From Candidatus Krumholzibacteriia bacterium (lineage in GTDB: Bacteria > Krumholzibacteriota > Krumholzibacteriia > LZORAL124-64-63), in contig JACZKN010000513.1 of assembly GCA_014859985.1 (NCBI GenBank), positions 1-6,625 of the forward strand: a stretch of DNA of 6,625 bases, in the 5' to 3' direction. Numbering within the stretch: position 1 is the first letter of the stretch; the number at the start of each line of letters is the position of its first letter. The notes beneath the pieces were generated by a model. It saw only the letters and a program-made list of their open reading frames with translations. It made no database searches and was not told the origin of the DNA. Shown here one piece after another: positions 1 to 5,330 of this stretch. The translations under genes and the position numbers were made by a program.

Positions 1-95
1 CCGTGGCCGGCGCCGGGGCGGCGCCGGAACTGCTGGTCCGGCTGCAGGGCCTGGCGCGCCGTCTGGCCCTGGCCGTGCGCCGGGCCGAAGGCTGA
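1..95 (+). CDS. 3' end of an unidentified protein (partial)
   Basis: A reading frame open from the left edge (first full codon at 3) ends at TGA 93-95. The 30 visible codons give a tail rich in Ala, Leu and Arg that ends LALAVRRAEG. Twenty-seven of the 30 codons end in G or C, as in the confident genes here, which supports real coding. No domain can be recognised from so short a piece. Only four bases separate its stop from the GTG of the next gene, and that gene's likely ribosome binding site (GAAGG, 87-91) lies inside this one. The two are therefore probably co-transcribed and perhaps translationally coupled. The tail looks helical and positively charged. No function is proposed. Confidence 0.55.
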   Translation, partial: VAGAGAAPELLVRLQGLARRLALAVRRAEG

Positions 96-99
96 AAAC

Positions 100-1644
100 G
101 TGAACGAACCGCGCGGACAGGACCGCCCCTCGGGGCGCAACCCCGGGCTGGATGGCGGCCCCACCCTGTCCGCGCGCATCCTGCGCATCGTCCTCTTGGC
201 GGCCCTGGGCCTGGTGGTCCAGGGCTTCGCCGTGCCCGCCGGCGTCGCCGCGACGGTCCGGACCGGAACGCGGGCCCCTGCGGACGCCCCGCCCGTGCGG
301 GCGCCTGCGCCGCCCCGGGCCGGGGGCTTCAGCTTCGACTTCGGGATGGCCGACAGCGCCGCCCGGGACTCGCTGCTGCTGGAGATCCGCCGGTACAGCA
401 CCATGATCGGCGGCCTGCGCGACTCGCTGACCGCCGAGCGGGGCGAGATCCGCCTGTCGCCCGCGGACCGGGAGCGGCTGGAACGCTCCATCGGCGACAT
501 CTCCAAGGTGATCGAGAACATCAGCGCGGAGCTCGGCAGGATGGAGTTCGAGGTCCGCGACAACACCATCAGCCTGCTGGACGAACGCGGCAAGGGCATC
601 GTCATCACCATTCCCGAGAACCTGGACGAGCACCTGAGCCAGGGCTTCCACGCCCTGAGCGAGATCATCCTGTCCGAGCTGCCCGATACGGTGCGCGCGG
701 ACGGCCAGCGCCACCTCTCCTGGCTGGGCCAGCGGGCGCCGCGCCCTCCCCGGGGGGCCCGCAAGGTCGTGCAGGGCAACGTGGTCAAGATCTGGGACGA
801 CCTGCTGGTGCCCTGGGGCGAGGACGTGCGCGGGGACGTGGTCGTGGTCTTCGGCAACAGCGAGGTCCAGGGCCGGGTCGACGGGAACGTGGTGGTGGTG
901 TTCGGCAACCTGCAGCTGGGGGATTCGGCCGAGGTCACCGGCCAGGTGGTCACCGTCGGCGGGCGCCTGGTCCAGGACGAGGGGGCGACGGCCGGCGACG
1001 TGTTCGTCCTCGACCCCCTGGGGGCCCGGCGGGACCTGACGGCCCGCGGCCTGCTGGGCGGCGGCCTGCGCGGCTTCCTGGTGAGCCAGAGCCTGTTCGT
1101 GCTCATGCTGGTGGTGGCGCTGGTGGCGGCGCTGGCCGCCCCGGCCCGCCGTTTCGAGGCCGTGTTGGCGGCCCTGCAAGGGGCGCCGGCCGCAGCCATG
1201 GGCTACGGCGTGCTGGTGGCCCTGGTGGGCCACCTGCTGGTGCTGGTCCTGATCGCGGTGCTGGTGCTGACGGTGATCGGCATCCCGGTGGCGCTGCTGG
1301 TTTGGCTGGCCCTGCTGGTGGCCGGCGTGATCGCCACGACGGTGGCCGCCGCCGCGCTGGGCGAGCGCGTCTGCCGCGGGAAAGCCGGAGGCTGCCCGAG
1401 CCGCTGGCTGGCCGTGCTGGTGGGGATGCTGCTTCTGCACTTGCCCTGTTTCGTGGGTGCTTCGCTGGGCCTGATGCCTGGCGCCGGCGCCGCCGGTGCG
1501 GTCGTTTCGGTGGCCGGCCTCGTGGTCAAGGTCTGCGCCTACTTCTTCGGGGTCGGGGCCCTCGCCATGTCCCGCTTCGGCAGCGCCCGGGGCCCTGCGA
1601 TGGCGCCGGTGGCGGCCGCCAGCGGGGAATATTCCTCAGCTTAG
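100..1644 (+). CDS. Membrane protein with N-terminal export signal, helical stalk, bactofilin-like beta-helix repeats and about five C-terminal TM helices
   Basis: Predicted 514-residue envelope protein of unknown role. Seen in order: a basic N-terminus and hydrophobic stretch (about 26-50, ending AGVAA) that fits a signal peptide or anchor; a Pro/Ala-rich linker (51-75); a charged helical region likely to form a coiled coil (about 86-150); then short valine-rich repeats GDVVVVFGN (245-253), GNVVVVFGN (262-270) and GQVVTVGGR (281-289). Their period of 17-19 residues fits one turn of a right-handed beta-helix, as in bactofilin-like 'polymer-forming' proteins. Hydrophobic helices follow at about 328-347, 366-392, 393-416, 436-457 and 465-489. 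I infer that the repeats sit outside the membrane, displayed by the C-terminal bundle. The GTG start is preferred because GAAGG (87-91) lies eight bases upstream and no other in-frame start keeps the N-terminal signal. No promoter of its own is visible, so it is probably transcribed with the gene upstream. Automated pipelines may call it 'polymer-forming cytoskeletal protein', but five TM helices make it unlike classical soluble bactofilin. Coding is near certain; function is open. Confidence 0.9.
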   Translation: MNEPRGQDRPSGRNPGLDGGPTLSARILRIVLLAALGLVVQGFAVPAGVAATVRTGTRAPADAPPVRAPAPPRAGGFSFDFGMADSAARDSLLLEIRRYSTMIGGLRDSLTAERGEIRLSPADRERLERSIGDISKVIENISAELGRMEFEVRDNTISLLDERGKGIVITIPENLDEHLSQGFHALSEIILSELPDTVRADGQRHLSWLGQRAPRPPRGARKVVQGNVVKIWDDLLVPWGEDVRGDVVVVFGNSEVQGRVDGNVVVVFGNLQLGDSAEVTGQVVTVGGRLVQDEGATAGDVFVLDPLGARRDLTARGLLGGGLRGFLVSQSLFVLMLVVALVAALAAPARRFEAVLAALQGAPAAAMGYGVLVALVGHLLVLVLIAVLVLTVIGIPVALLVWLALLVAGVIATTVAAAALGERVCRGKAGGCPSRWLAVLVGMLLLHLPCFVGASLGLMPGAGAAGAVVSVAGLVVKVCAYFFGVGALAMSRFGSARGPAMAPVAAASGEYSSA

Positions 1645-1754
1645 TAGGGTTTTTCACTCGCCATCTCGCCGTGATCCTTGCTCTATCCTGCCTTTGTGGG
1701 CATTTATGCGCTCAATAATTGGTGTTTCCCCCCAAAAACCTGCCCGTGTTGCTC

Positions 1755-1777
1755 GCAGCGGAATTCTCCGCCGCTGC
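1755..1777 (+). repeat. Short inverted repeat (hairpin) after the membrane-protein gene
   Basis: GCAGCGG (1755-1761) pairs perfectly with CCGCTGC (1771-1777) around a nine-base loop. An alternative fold pairs GCGGA (1758-1762) with TCCGC (1767-1771). No T-tract follows directly, so it is not a standard intrinsic terminator. It may stabilise the 3' end of the upstream transcript or mean nothing in such GC-rich DNA. Confidence 0.3.
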
Positions 1778-1790
1778 CGGCGGCGCGGTC

Positions 1791-1813
1791 AGGGTCGCCA
1801 ACCCTCTTTATTT
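1791..1813 (+). terminator. Weak possible terminator for the 100-1644 gene
   Basis: AGGGT (1791-1795) pairs with ACCCT (1801-1805) around a five-base loop, followed by the T-rich stretch TCTTTATTT (1805-1813). The stem is short. The only support is that it stands about 150 bases after a stop codon and just before a promoter-like element. Treat as tentative. Confidence 0.3.
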
Positions 1814-1825
1814 ACTGAATAGTAC

Positions 1826-1854
1826 TTGTATTTGATTAACGATGTTGCTATGAT
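1826..1854 (+). promoter_or_regulatory. Candidate sigma-70-type promoter for the metallopeptidase/propeller unit
   Basis: TTGTAT (1826-1831) and TATGAT (1849-1854) are separated by exactly 17 bases. The -10 matches TATAAT at five of six positions; the -35 matches TTGACA at three. The element sits in the most AT-rich stretch seen here: only 16 of the 56 bases from 1805 to 1860 are G or C. Predicted transcription would start near 1861, leaving an untranslated leader of about 120 bases before the gene at 1980. Another TTGATT (1832-1837) is only 11 bases from the -10, too close to serve as its -35. A housekeeping sigma factor with near-standard consensus is assumed. Confidence 0.55.
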
Positions 1855-1979
1855 CGTCAAGTGCGGCGTCCGGCCGCCGGCGTGGAACGGAACCTGCGAC
1901 CAATCAAGCGATTGCCGCCTCGGTGGCGGACGACGGAGCAGCAGGGACCAGGACTTCTCGACACGGACGGTAGGGCTCG

Positions 1980-2984
1980 ATGATGGCTTCCCGGGGCAGG
2001 ACCAACGGCTGGCTGGCGCTGACGGCGCTGGCCCTGCTGGGGTCCGCGGCGCCCGGCGCCCGGGCCGCGGCGCCGCAGCGGTTCGCCAACGGGATCGAGG
2101 CCACGATCCACGGACCGCAGGAGATCGAAGCTTCGCTGCTGGTCGAGCGCGACGGCCGCCTCTTCCTGGAGCACCCGGCCGCCGGCTCGGTCGAGCTGGA
2201 GGCGGGGGGCAAGGCGTGGCAGCCCTTCGCACCGGCGGCCGTGGCCGCGGCCCTGGGCGCCATGTCCGGCTTCGTCACCGACGTGGGCGTGGACGTGTTC
2301 GTGCTGCCGGCGCCCCCGAAGCTCGCCGGCTCGAGCTACGCGAACAGGGGCACGATCTTCCTGGCCCCGGCCAGCGGCCCGGTCGCCGAAGAGACCGTCG
2401 CCTACATCACGGTCCACGAGATGGGCCACGTGCTGACCTGGGCCTTCATCGACGGCCAGCCGGGACGCTGGGACGCCTACCTGGCCCTGCGCGGGCTGGA
2501 CCCGGCCGTCCACGGGCCCGGCGCGCCCCACGCCGAGCGGCCCCGGGAGATCCTGGCCGAGGACCTGCGCTTCCTCTTCGGCGGCCGGTTGGCCAACTTC
2601 TCCGGCTCCATCGAGAACCACGACCTGGTGCTGCCGGACCAGGTCACGGGGCTGCGCGAGCTGCTGGCCGGGTACCTGACGGGGCGGGCGGTCGCGGGGC
2701 TGGTCGCCAGCAGCGCCTGGCCCAACCCCTGCAACCCGCTGACGACGATCGCGATGGAGCTGCCGGCGGGCGCTCGGACCGACGGCGGCGCCGAGCTGAG
2801 GATCTACGACCTGCGCGGCGCGCTGGTGCGCACCGTGCGCGGGGGCACCGCCACCAACGGCGGGGTGGCCGTCCAGTGGCGCGGCGACAACGAGCACGGC
2901 GGCGCCGCGGCGTCGGGCCGCTACCTGTACGTGATCAGGGCCGCGGGCCTGGCGGCGCGCGGTTCGGTGATGCTGGTGCGGTGA
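1980..2984 (+). CDS. Secreted zinc-metallopeptidase-like protein (HEMGH) with C-terminal FlgD-type Ig-like domain
   Basis: Probable exported zinc peptidase of 334 residues; its substrate cannot be told. A signal peptide covers about 1-30 (Arg at 5 and 7, hydrophobic core 11-22, ending ARAA). The zincin motif HEMGH is at 146-150, giving two His ligands and Glu147 as general base. Downstream, EILAED (190-195) offers Glu190 or Glu194 as the third ligand, the arrangement of gluzincins; which one binds zinc is inferred. From about 247 to the end lies a FlgD-like Ig fold: PNPCNP (248-253), ELRIYDLRGALVRTV (272-286), VQWRGDNEHG (298-307) and SGRYLYVIRAAG (312-323). This domain is common at the C-terminus of secreted proteins in FCB-group bacteria and may aid secretion or surface attachment. 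TAGGG (1971-1975) lies four bases before ATG 1980 and seven before the adjacent ATG 1983, so the true start could be the second Met. It is probably the first gene of a unit with the propeller lipoprotein 118 bases downstream. Catalytic activity is not proven; similarity to a named peptidase family needs a profile search. Confidence 0.9.
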   Translation: MMASRGRTNGWLALTALALLGSAAPGARAAAPQRFANGIEATIHGPQEIEASLLVERDGRLFLEHPAAGSVELEAGGKAWQPFAPAAVAAALGAMSGFVTDVGVDVFVLPAPPKLAGSSYANRGTIFLAPASGPVAEETVAYITVHEMGHVLTWAFIDGQPGRWDAYLALRGLDPAVHGPGAPHAERPREILAEDLRFLFGGRLANFSGSIENHDLVLPDQVTGLRELLAGYLTGRAVAGLVASSAWPNPCNPLTTIAMELPAGARTDGGAELRIYDLRGALVRTVRGGTATNGGVAVQWRGDNEHGGAAASGRYLYVIRAAGLAARGSVMLVR

Positions 2985-2991
2985 CGCGCAG

Positions 2992-3009
2992 GCCGGACGC
3001 GGGTCCGGC
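2992..3009 (+). repeat. Perfect 7-bp hairpin between metallopeptidase and propeller genes
   Basis: GCCGGAC (2992-2998) pairs perfectly with GTCCGGC (3003-3009) around the loop GCGG, seven bases after the stop codon. No run of T follows. It could slow 3' exonuclease decay or partly reduce readthrough, lowering expression of the second gene relative to the first. Hairpins of this size also arise by chance in DNA this GC-rich. Confidence 0.35.
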
Positions 3010-3102
3010 GTCGGGCGCACTTCTTGAGGACAGGCAGCCTGGGGACGAGCAACGCGGCGCCGACCCGACGGCCGGGGCCCAACGAGCAGGGAGTACCGTT
3101 CG

Positions 3103-4005
3103 ATGAGAATCGTGCGCGGACTTGCGCCGGCCGCCCTGGCGGTCCTGGCGCTTTGCGGCTGCAGCGGCGACGACCCGGCCGATCCCCCGGCGCCGGGCCG
3201 GGATCCGGTCGTCCACCGGTTGACCAGCAACGACTCCTACGAGGCGAACCCCGTGTATTCGCCCGACGGCGCCTGGATCCTCTTCGAGCGGGACACCGCC
3301 GGCAACCGCGACCTGTGGCGCATGCCCGCCGGCGGCGGCCCGGCCGAGCGCCTGACCGACGACCCTGCGTTCGACACCGCGGCCGACTGGTCCCCCGACG
3401 GCACCCGCGTCGTGTTCGAGTCCGACCGCGACGGATACAAGGGCCTGTGGGTGATCGACCTGGCCGCCGCCGTGCCCGCGGCGGTCCGGCTGGGCGGCGG
3501 CGCCTGGGACGACGGCGACCCCGCCTGGTCCCCCGACGGGGGACGCATCGCCTTCAATTCCAACCGCACCGGCAACCAGGAGGTGTGGCTGGCGCACCTC
3601 GACGGCAGCCCGCCGCGGCAGCTGACGGCGGTCGGGCCCGGCGCCTACGCGCGCACGCCGGACTGGTCGCCGGCCGGGGACAGCATCGCCTGCGAGAGCA
3701 ACCGGGAGGGGGCATCCGCCCTGTGGCTGGTGGACGCGGACACCGGCGCGATGACGCGGCTGACCCCCGAGCACGGCTATGAAGGCCACCCCGCGTGGTC
3801 GCCCGACGGCGCCGAGATCGCCTGCGAGTCCACCCGCAGCGGCACCATGGAGATCTGGGTGGTGCCCGCCGCCGGCGGCGAGATGTTCCAGGTCACCACC
3901 GCCGGCGGCCACTGGCCGCGCTGGTCGCCCGACGGCACGTCCATCGTCTACTGCGCGTTCGGCACCGGGGAGCCGGACGTGTGGTCGGTGGAGGTGGACT
4001 GGTAG
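3103..4005 (+). CDS. TolB-like PD40 six-repeat beta-propeller lipoprotein
   Basis: A 300-residue envelope lipoprotein predicted to be anchored by Cys20: the N-terminus has Arg2 and Arg5, a hydrophobic core (7-17) and the lipobox LCGC (17-20), followed by a flexible Asp/Pro-rich linker. The rest is six PD40/WD40-like repeats marked by YSPDG (52-56), WSPDG (96-100), WSPDG (142-146), WSPAG (188-192), WSPDG (232-236) and WSPDG (274-278). Repeat spacing is 42-46 residues, so a complete six-bladed propeller is expected. Most blades also carry an (S/D)xRxG turn and a hydrophobic-Trp strand. Such propellers occur in the C-terminal domain of TolB and in many envelope proteins, where they bind other proteins or peptides. 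This one lacks the N-terminal domain of true TolB and should not be called tolB. AGGGAG (3088-3093), nine bases before the ATG, supports this start. It follows the metallopeptidase gene in the same direction and is closed by a strong terminator, so a shared transcript and joint role are plausible but inferred. Confidence 0.93.
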   Translation: MRIVRGLAPAALAVLALCGCSGDDPADPPAPGRDPVVHRLTSNDSYEANPVYSPDGAWILFERDTAGNRDLWRMPAGGGPAERLTDDPAFDTAADWSPDGTRVVFESDRDGYKGLWVIDLAAAVPAAVRLGGGAWDDGDPAWSPDGGRIAFNSNRTGNQEVWLAHLDGSPPRQLTAVGPGAYARTPDWSPAGDSIACESNREGASALWLVDADTGAMTRLTPEHGYEGHPAWSPDGAEIACESTRSGTMEIWVVPAAGGEMFQVTTAGGHWPRWSPDGTSIVYCAFGTGEPDVWSVEVDW

Positions 4006-4016
4006 GCAACGGCTCA

Positions 4017-4042
4017 TCCCTCCGTGGCCAACGGTGGAGGGA
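4017..4042 (+). repeat. Upstream hairpin just before the strong terminator
   Basis: TCCCTCC (4017-4023) pairs perfectly with GGAGGGA (4036-4042), 12 bases after the propeller stop codon and two bases before the terminator stem. It has no T-tract of its own. It would form a second stacked stem at the transcript end. Confidence 0.5.
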
Positions 4043-4044
4043 CG

Positions 4045-4078
4045 GCGCGGCGGTCCGGAAGGGCCGCCGCGCTTTTTT
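4045..4078 (+). terminator. Strong rho-independent terminator after the propeller gene
   Basis: A 12-pair stem joins 4045-4056 to 4061-4072 with one G-T wobble (T4054-G4063). It is capped by the stable GNRA-type tetraloop GGAA (4057-4060) and followed immediately by six T (4073-4078). This is textbook intrinsic termination. It marks the end of the metallopeptidase/propeller unit and separates it from the next gene. Confidence 0.95.
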
Positions 4079-4110
4079 GGGGAAGGAACCTGGTTGCCGA
4101 AACCAGCGTT

Positions 4111-4128
4111 GCGGATTGCGCAATCTGC
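4111..4128. promoter_or_regulatory. Near-perfect 18-base palindrome upstream of the exported-protein gene (operator candidate)
   Basis: GATTGC (4114-4119) is followed directly by its reverse complement GCAATC (4120-4125), making a perfect 12-base palindrome. GC (4111-4112) and GC (4127-4128) extend the symmetry to 18 bases with a single G/T mismatch. It ends 53 bases before the ATG at 4182, a typical place for a dimeric repressor or activator. A separate hairpin, CTGGTT (4090-4095) with AACCAG (4101-4106), lies just upstream. I could not find a clear -35/-10 pair nearby, so regulatory use is a guess from symmetry and position. Confidence 0.35.
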
Positions 4129-4181
4129 CGGATGTGCGAGGATCTCGCCGGGCACCGCGAATCCATGGGTAGGGGGCTGTG

Positions 4182-5051
4182 ATGTTTGGCGTATCCCTGT
4201 TCCTGTTCGTCCTGATGTCGTCGACTCCCGACTATGCCCGCATCGTCCGCCAGGAATACAACGGCACTGTCCTGCGGTCCGCGGTCGATGGCGGCATCCA
4301 CGACGGTCCGGTCGACGTGGTCCTCGGCGGCCGCCTGGCAAGCCTGGAGGCCGAGTGCAACGCCACGATTGTCGGGTTCGTCAACTATGGGTTCGATTTC
4401 CAGCGGGCACCCCGTCATGGTCTGGTCGACAGCCTGAGAGCCGAGGCCGCTGCGGTCGGGGCGAACCTGCTTGTGCTCGAAGCGGACATGGAGGCGATCA
4501 AGCGGCAGATGTTCGGGCCTAGGATCTACGAGGCGCAGGGCGCCGGGATGCCCGGATTCAAGTTGAAGGTGTTGTTCGCGGCCTTCGCCAAGGTCGAGCG
4601 GGGGGACTGCCGCGAGGTGCGCCCCGATCCCTTGCGGGCGATGTCCCGCACGCTGGCGGAACTGGAGGGCGAGATAGCGGCGCTGGCGCTCGGGCACCGG
4701 GATGCCGTGGCGGACACGACGAACTCGACCCGCTCGGCACTACGGTCCGCCGAGAGCTTGCGCCAGGGAGTCCGGGAGTGCGAAGGACGGAGGTTCGCGC
4801 CACATCTCAGCTCGCGGCCGCCGGGTGAATGGGATGCGGATGCGTGGCGGGCAGAGGTGATCGAAGGCACGTGGGCTGTTCTGCAGGAGGCAGAAGGCGC
4901 CCAGGAAGTTCTGGGTCAGGCGGCGACCGCCAGTGCCGGGGGGCCGGTTGGCGAACATCTCGCGCGCATTCTGGATCTGGTAGAGGAGATCAGAACCTCG
5001 CTGCGGTTGTACCTGGAGGATGCGCTCAGCCAGCGCGACCTGCTCCGGTAG
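4182..5051 (+). CDS. Exported protein of unknown function
   Basis: Predicted 289-residue protein that I do not recognise. The first 19 residues carry a short hydrophobic core (3-12) and end SSTPDYA, fitting a signal peptide without a lipobox. Residues 25-140 form a mixed alpha/beta-looking domain holding SLRAEAAAVGANLLVLEAD (84-102), where an 'A-x-x-x-GAN-hydrophobic' pattern recalls small envelope domains such as the RcsF/YbjQ/DUF4156-like folds; this resemblance is weak and by eye. Residues 150-289 are mostly charged helices without aromatic-rich strands. Cysteines occur at 59, 143 and 200. The ATG at 4182 is chosen over the adjacent GTG at 4179 because AGGGGG (4171-4176) is five bases from the ATG but only two from the GTG. 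The gene stands alone between a strong terminator and a converging tRNA gene. Ordinary codons such as tat, att and ggg appear somewhat more often by eye than in neighbouring genes, which could hint at separate origin. Coding is well supported; function is unassigned. Confidence 0.82.
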   Translation: MFGVSLFLFVLMSSTPDYARIVRQEYNGTVLRSAVDGGIHDGPVDVVLGGRLASLEAECNATIVGFVNYGFDFQRAPRHGLVDSLRAEAAAVGANLLVLEADMEAIKRQMFGPRIYEAQGAGMPGFKLKVLFAAFAKVERGDCREVRPDPLRAMSRTLAELEGEIAALALGHRDAVADTTNSTRSALRSAESLRQGVRECEGRRFAPHLSSRPPGEWDADAWRAEVIEGTWAVLQEAEGAQEVLGQAATASAGGPVGEHLARILDLVEEIRTSLRLYLEDALSQRDLLR

Positions 5052-5060
5052 TGCGCGCAC
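5051..5060. repeat. Perfect 10-base palindrome at the stop codon
   Basis: GTGCGCGCAC reads the same on both strands. Its first G is the last base of the stop codon TAG (5049-5051). It sits four bases before the larger inverted repeat at 5065. It may be a small stem or chance in GC-rich DNA. Confidence 0.4.
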
Positions 5061-5064
5061 CGCG

Positions 5065-5084
5065 AAGGCCCCCCGGGGGGCCTT
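5065..5084. terminator. Perfect GC-rich inverted repeat between convergent genes (possible bidirectional terminator)
   Basis: AAGGCCCCCC (5065-5074) is followed at once by its reverse complement GGGGGGCCTT (5075-5084). In RNA this folds into an eight-pair stem with a CCGG loop, and it is identical on either strand. It lies 13 bases after the stop of the exported-protein gene, facing the oppositely transcribed tRNA gene. A run of T is missing, so termination efficiency is uncertain, but position and symmetry suit a stop for the + strand transcript. Confidence 0.55.
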
Positions 5085-5167
5085 AGCGGACGAGCGACGG
5101 TAGCCTATGCGCCGCCCGGTGGTCGACGTCCGAGTCTTCAGCAAGCAAAGGAACCGCGCCCATCCCG

Positions 5168-5192
5168 AAAAAAGCGGCCCCTGCAGGCCGCT
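5168..5192 (-). terminator. Rho-independent terminator of the tRNA-Glu gene
   Basis: Read on the - strand, AGCGGCC (complement of 5186-5192) pairs with GGCCGCT (complement of 5173-5179) around a six-base loop. The strand then runs into T complementary to A 5168-5173. The stem begins nine bases after the tRNA's CCA end, the expected place for a single-gene tRNA transcript. Confidence 0.9.
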
Positions 5193-5201
5193 GATGCGGT
5201 A

Positions 5202-5276
5202 TGGCGTCCCCTACGGGGCTCGAACCCGTGTTGCCGCCGTGAAAGGGCGGTGTCCTAACCACTAGACGAAGGGGAC
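5202..5276 (-). tRNA. tRNA-Glu (anticodon UUC), CCA encoded
   Basis: The - strand gives a complete cloverleaf of 75 bases. Acceptor arms GTCCCCT and AGGGGAC pair perfectly, followed by discriminator G and an encoded CCA. The D arm starts GTCTAGTGGTTAGGAC. The anticodon stem CCGCC/GGCGG encloses CTTTCAC, placing TTC at positions 34-36, which reads GAA/GAG for glutamate. The T arm is ACGGG, TTCGAGC, CCCGT. The sequence closely follows the known bacterial tRNA-Glu pattern. A GGC just upstream can also pair with GCC of the 3' end, so boundaries shifted by three bases (5203-5279) are possible on paper, but the standard acceptor with CCA is clearly preferred. Its own promoter and terminator are visible, so it is an independent single-gene unit. 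Confidence 0.97.
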
Positions 5277-5301
5277 GCCTCGAAGTCCTTGCGGAGTCGC
5301 C

Positions 5302-5330
5302 AAACTAGGTGAGCGGCCCCGGAATGTCAA
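5302..5330 (-). promoter_or_regulatory. Sigma-70-type promoter of tRNA-Glu
   Basis: On the - strand, TTGACA (complement of 5325-5330) matches the -35 consensus fully. After exactly 17 bases comes TAGTTT (complement of 5302-5307), which matches the -10 at four of six positions. Transcription should start near 5295, about 19 bases ahead of the mature tRNA. The bases after the -10 read GGCG, a GC-rich discriminator of the kind linked to stringent control of stable RNA promoters in well-studied bacteria; whether that applies here is inference. Confidence 0.85.

Larger units (their letters stand above)
1645..1979. other. 335-base intergenic region
   Basis: No convincing gene lies between the stop at 1642-1644 and the start at 1980. 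The region holds the weak hairpins at 1755-1777 and 1791-1805, the AT-rich island from 1805 to 1860 with the promoter candidate, and a GC-rich leader from about 1861. The leader has a small stem, GCGGC (1863-1867) with GCCGC (1873-1877). No riboswitch or tRNA-like fold was recognised. The spacing and the composition change suggest a boundary between two transcription units. Confidence 0.7.

Noticed and set aside
1694..1719. Second promoter candidate TTGTGG ... AATAAT
   Set aside because: The spacer is only 14 bases and no gene start lies within a sensible distance.
1706..1822. Possible 38-codon small gene in the 1645-1979 gap
   Set aside because: Only a weak GTGGG precedes the ATG, the product is Arg-rich and featureless, and the frame is the tail of a shadow frame from the gene upstream.
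1826..3106. Long + strand open frame overlapping the metallopeptidase gene
   Set aside because: Its product is dominated by Arg, Gly and Ala in low-complexity runs, as expected for an out-of-frame shadow in GC-rich DNA. The frame at 1980-2984 has a signal peptide, HEMGH and a clear C-terminal domain.
1857..3230. Long - strand open frame opposite the metallopeptidase gene
   Set aside because: No recognisable domain, low-complexity composition, and it crosses two well-supported + strand genes and their intergenic gap.
3103..4005. Naming the propeller gene tolB
   Set aside because: It has PD40 repeats but lacks TolB's N-terminal domain, carries a lipobox, and has no tolQRA or pal neighbours in view.
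2935..4341. Long - strand open frame opposite the propeller gene
   Set aside because: It runs through the strong terminator at 4045-4078 and mirrors the PD40 repeats; its sequence is an antisense shadow.
5203..5279. tRNA-Glu boundaries shifted three bases, with a GGC/GCC acceptor end
   Set aside because: The pairing exists because the flanking GGC complements GCC of the 3' end, but the standard 7-pair acceptor GTCCCCT/AGGGGAC with discriminator G and CCA gives normal arm lengths.
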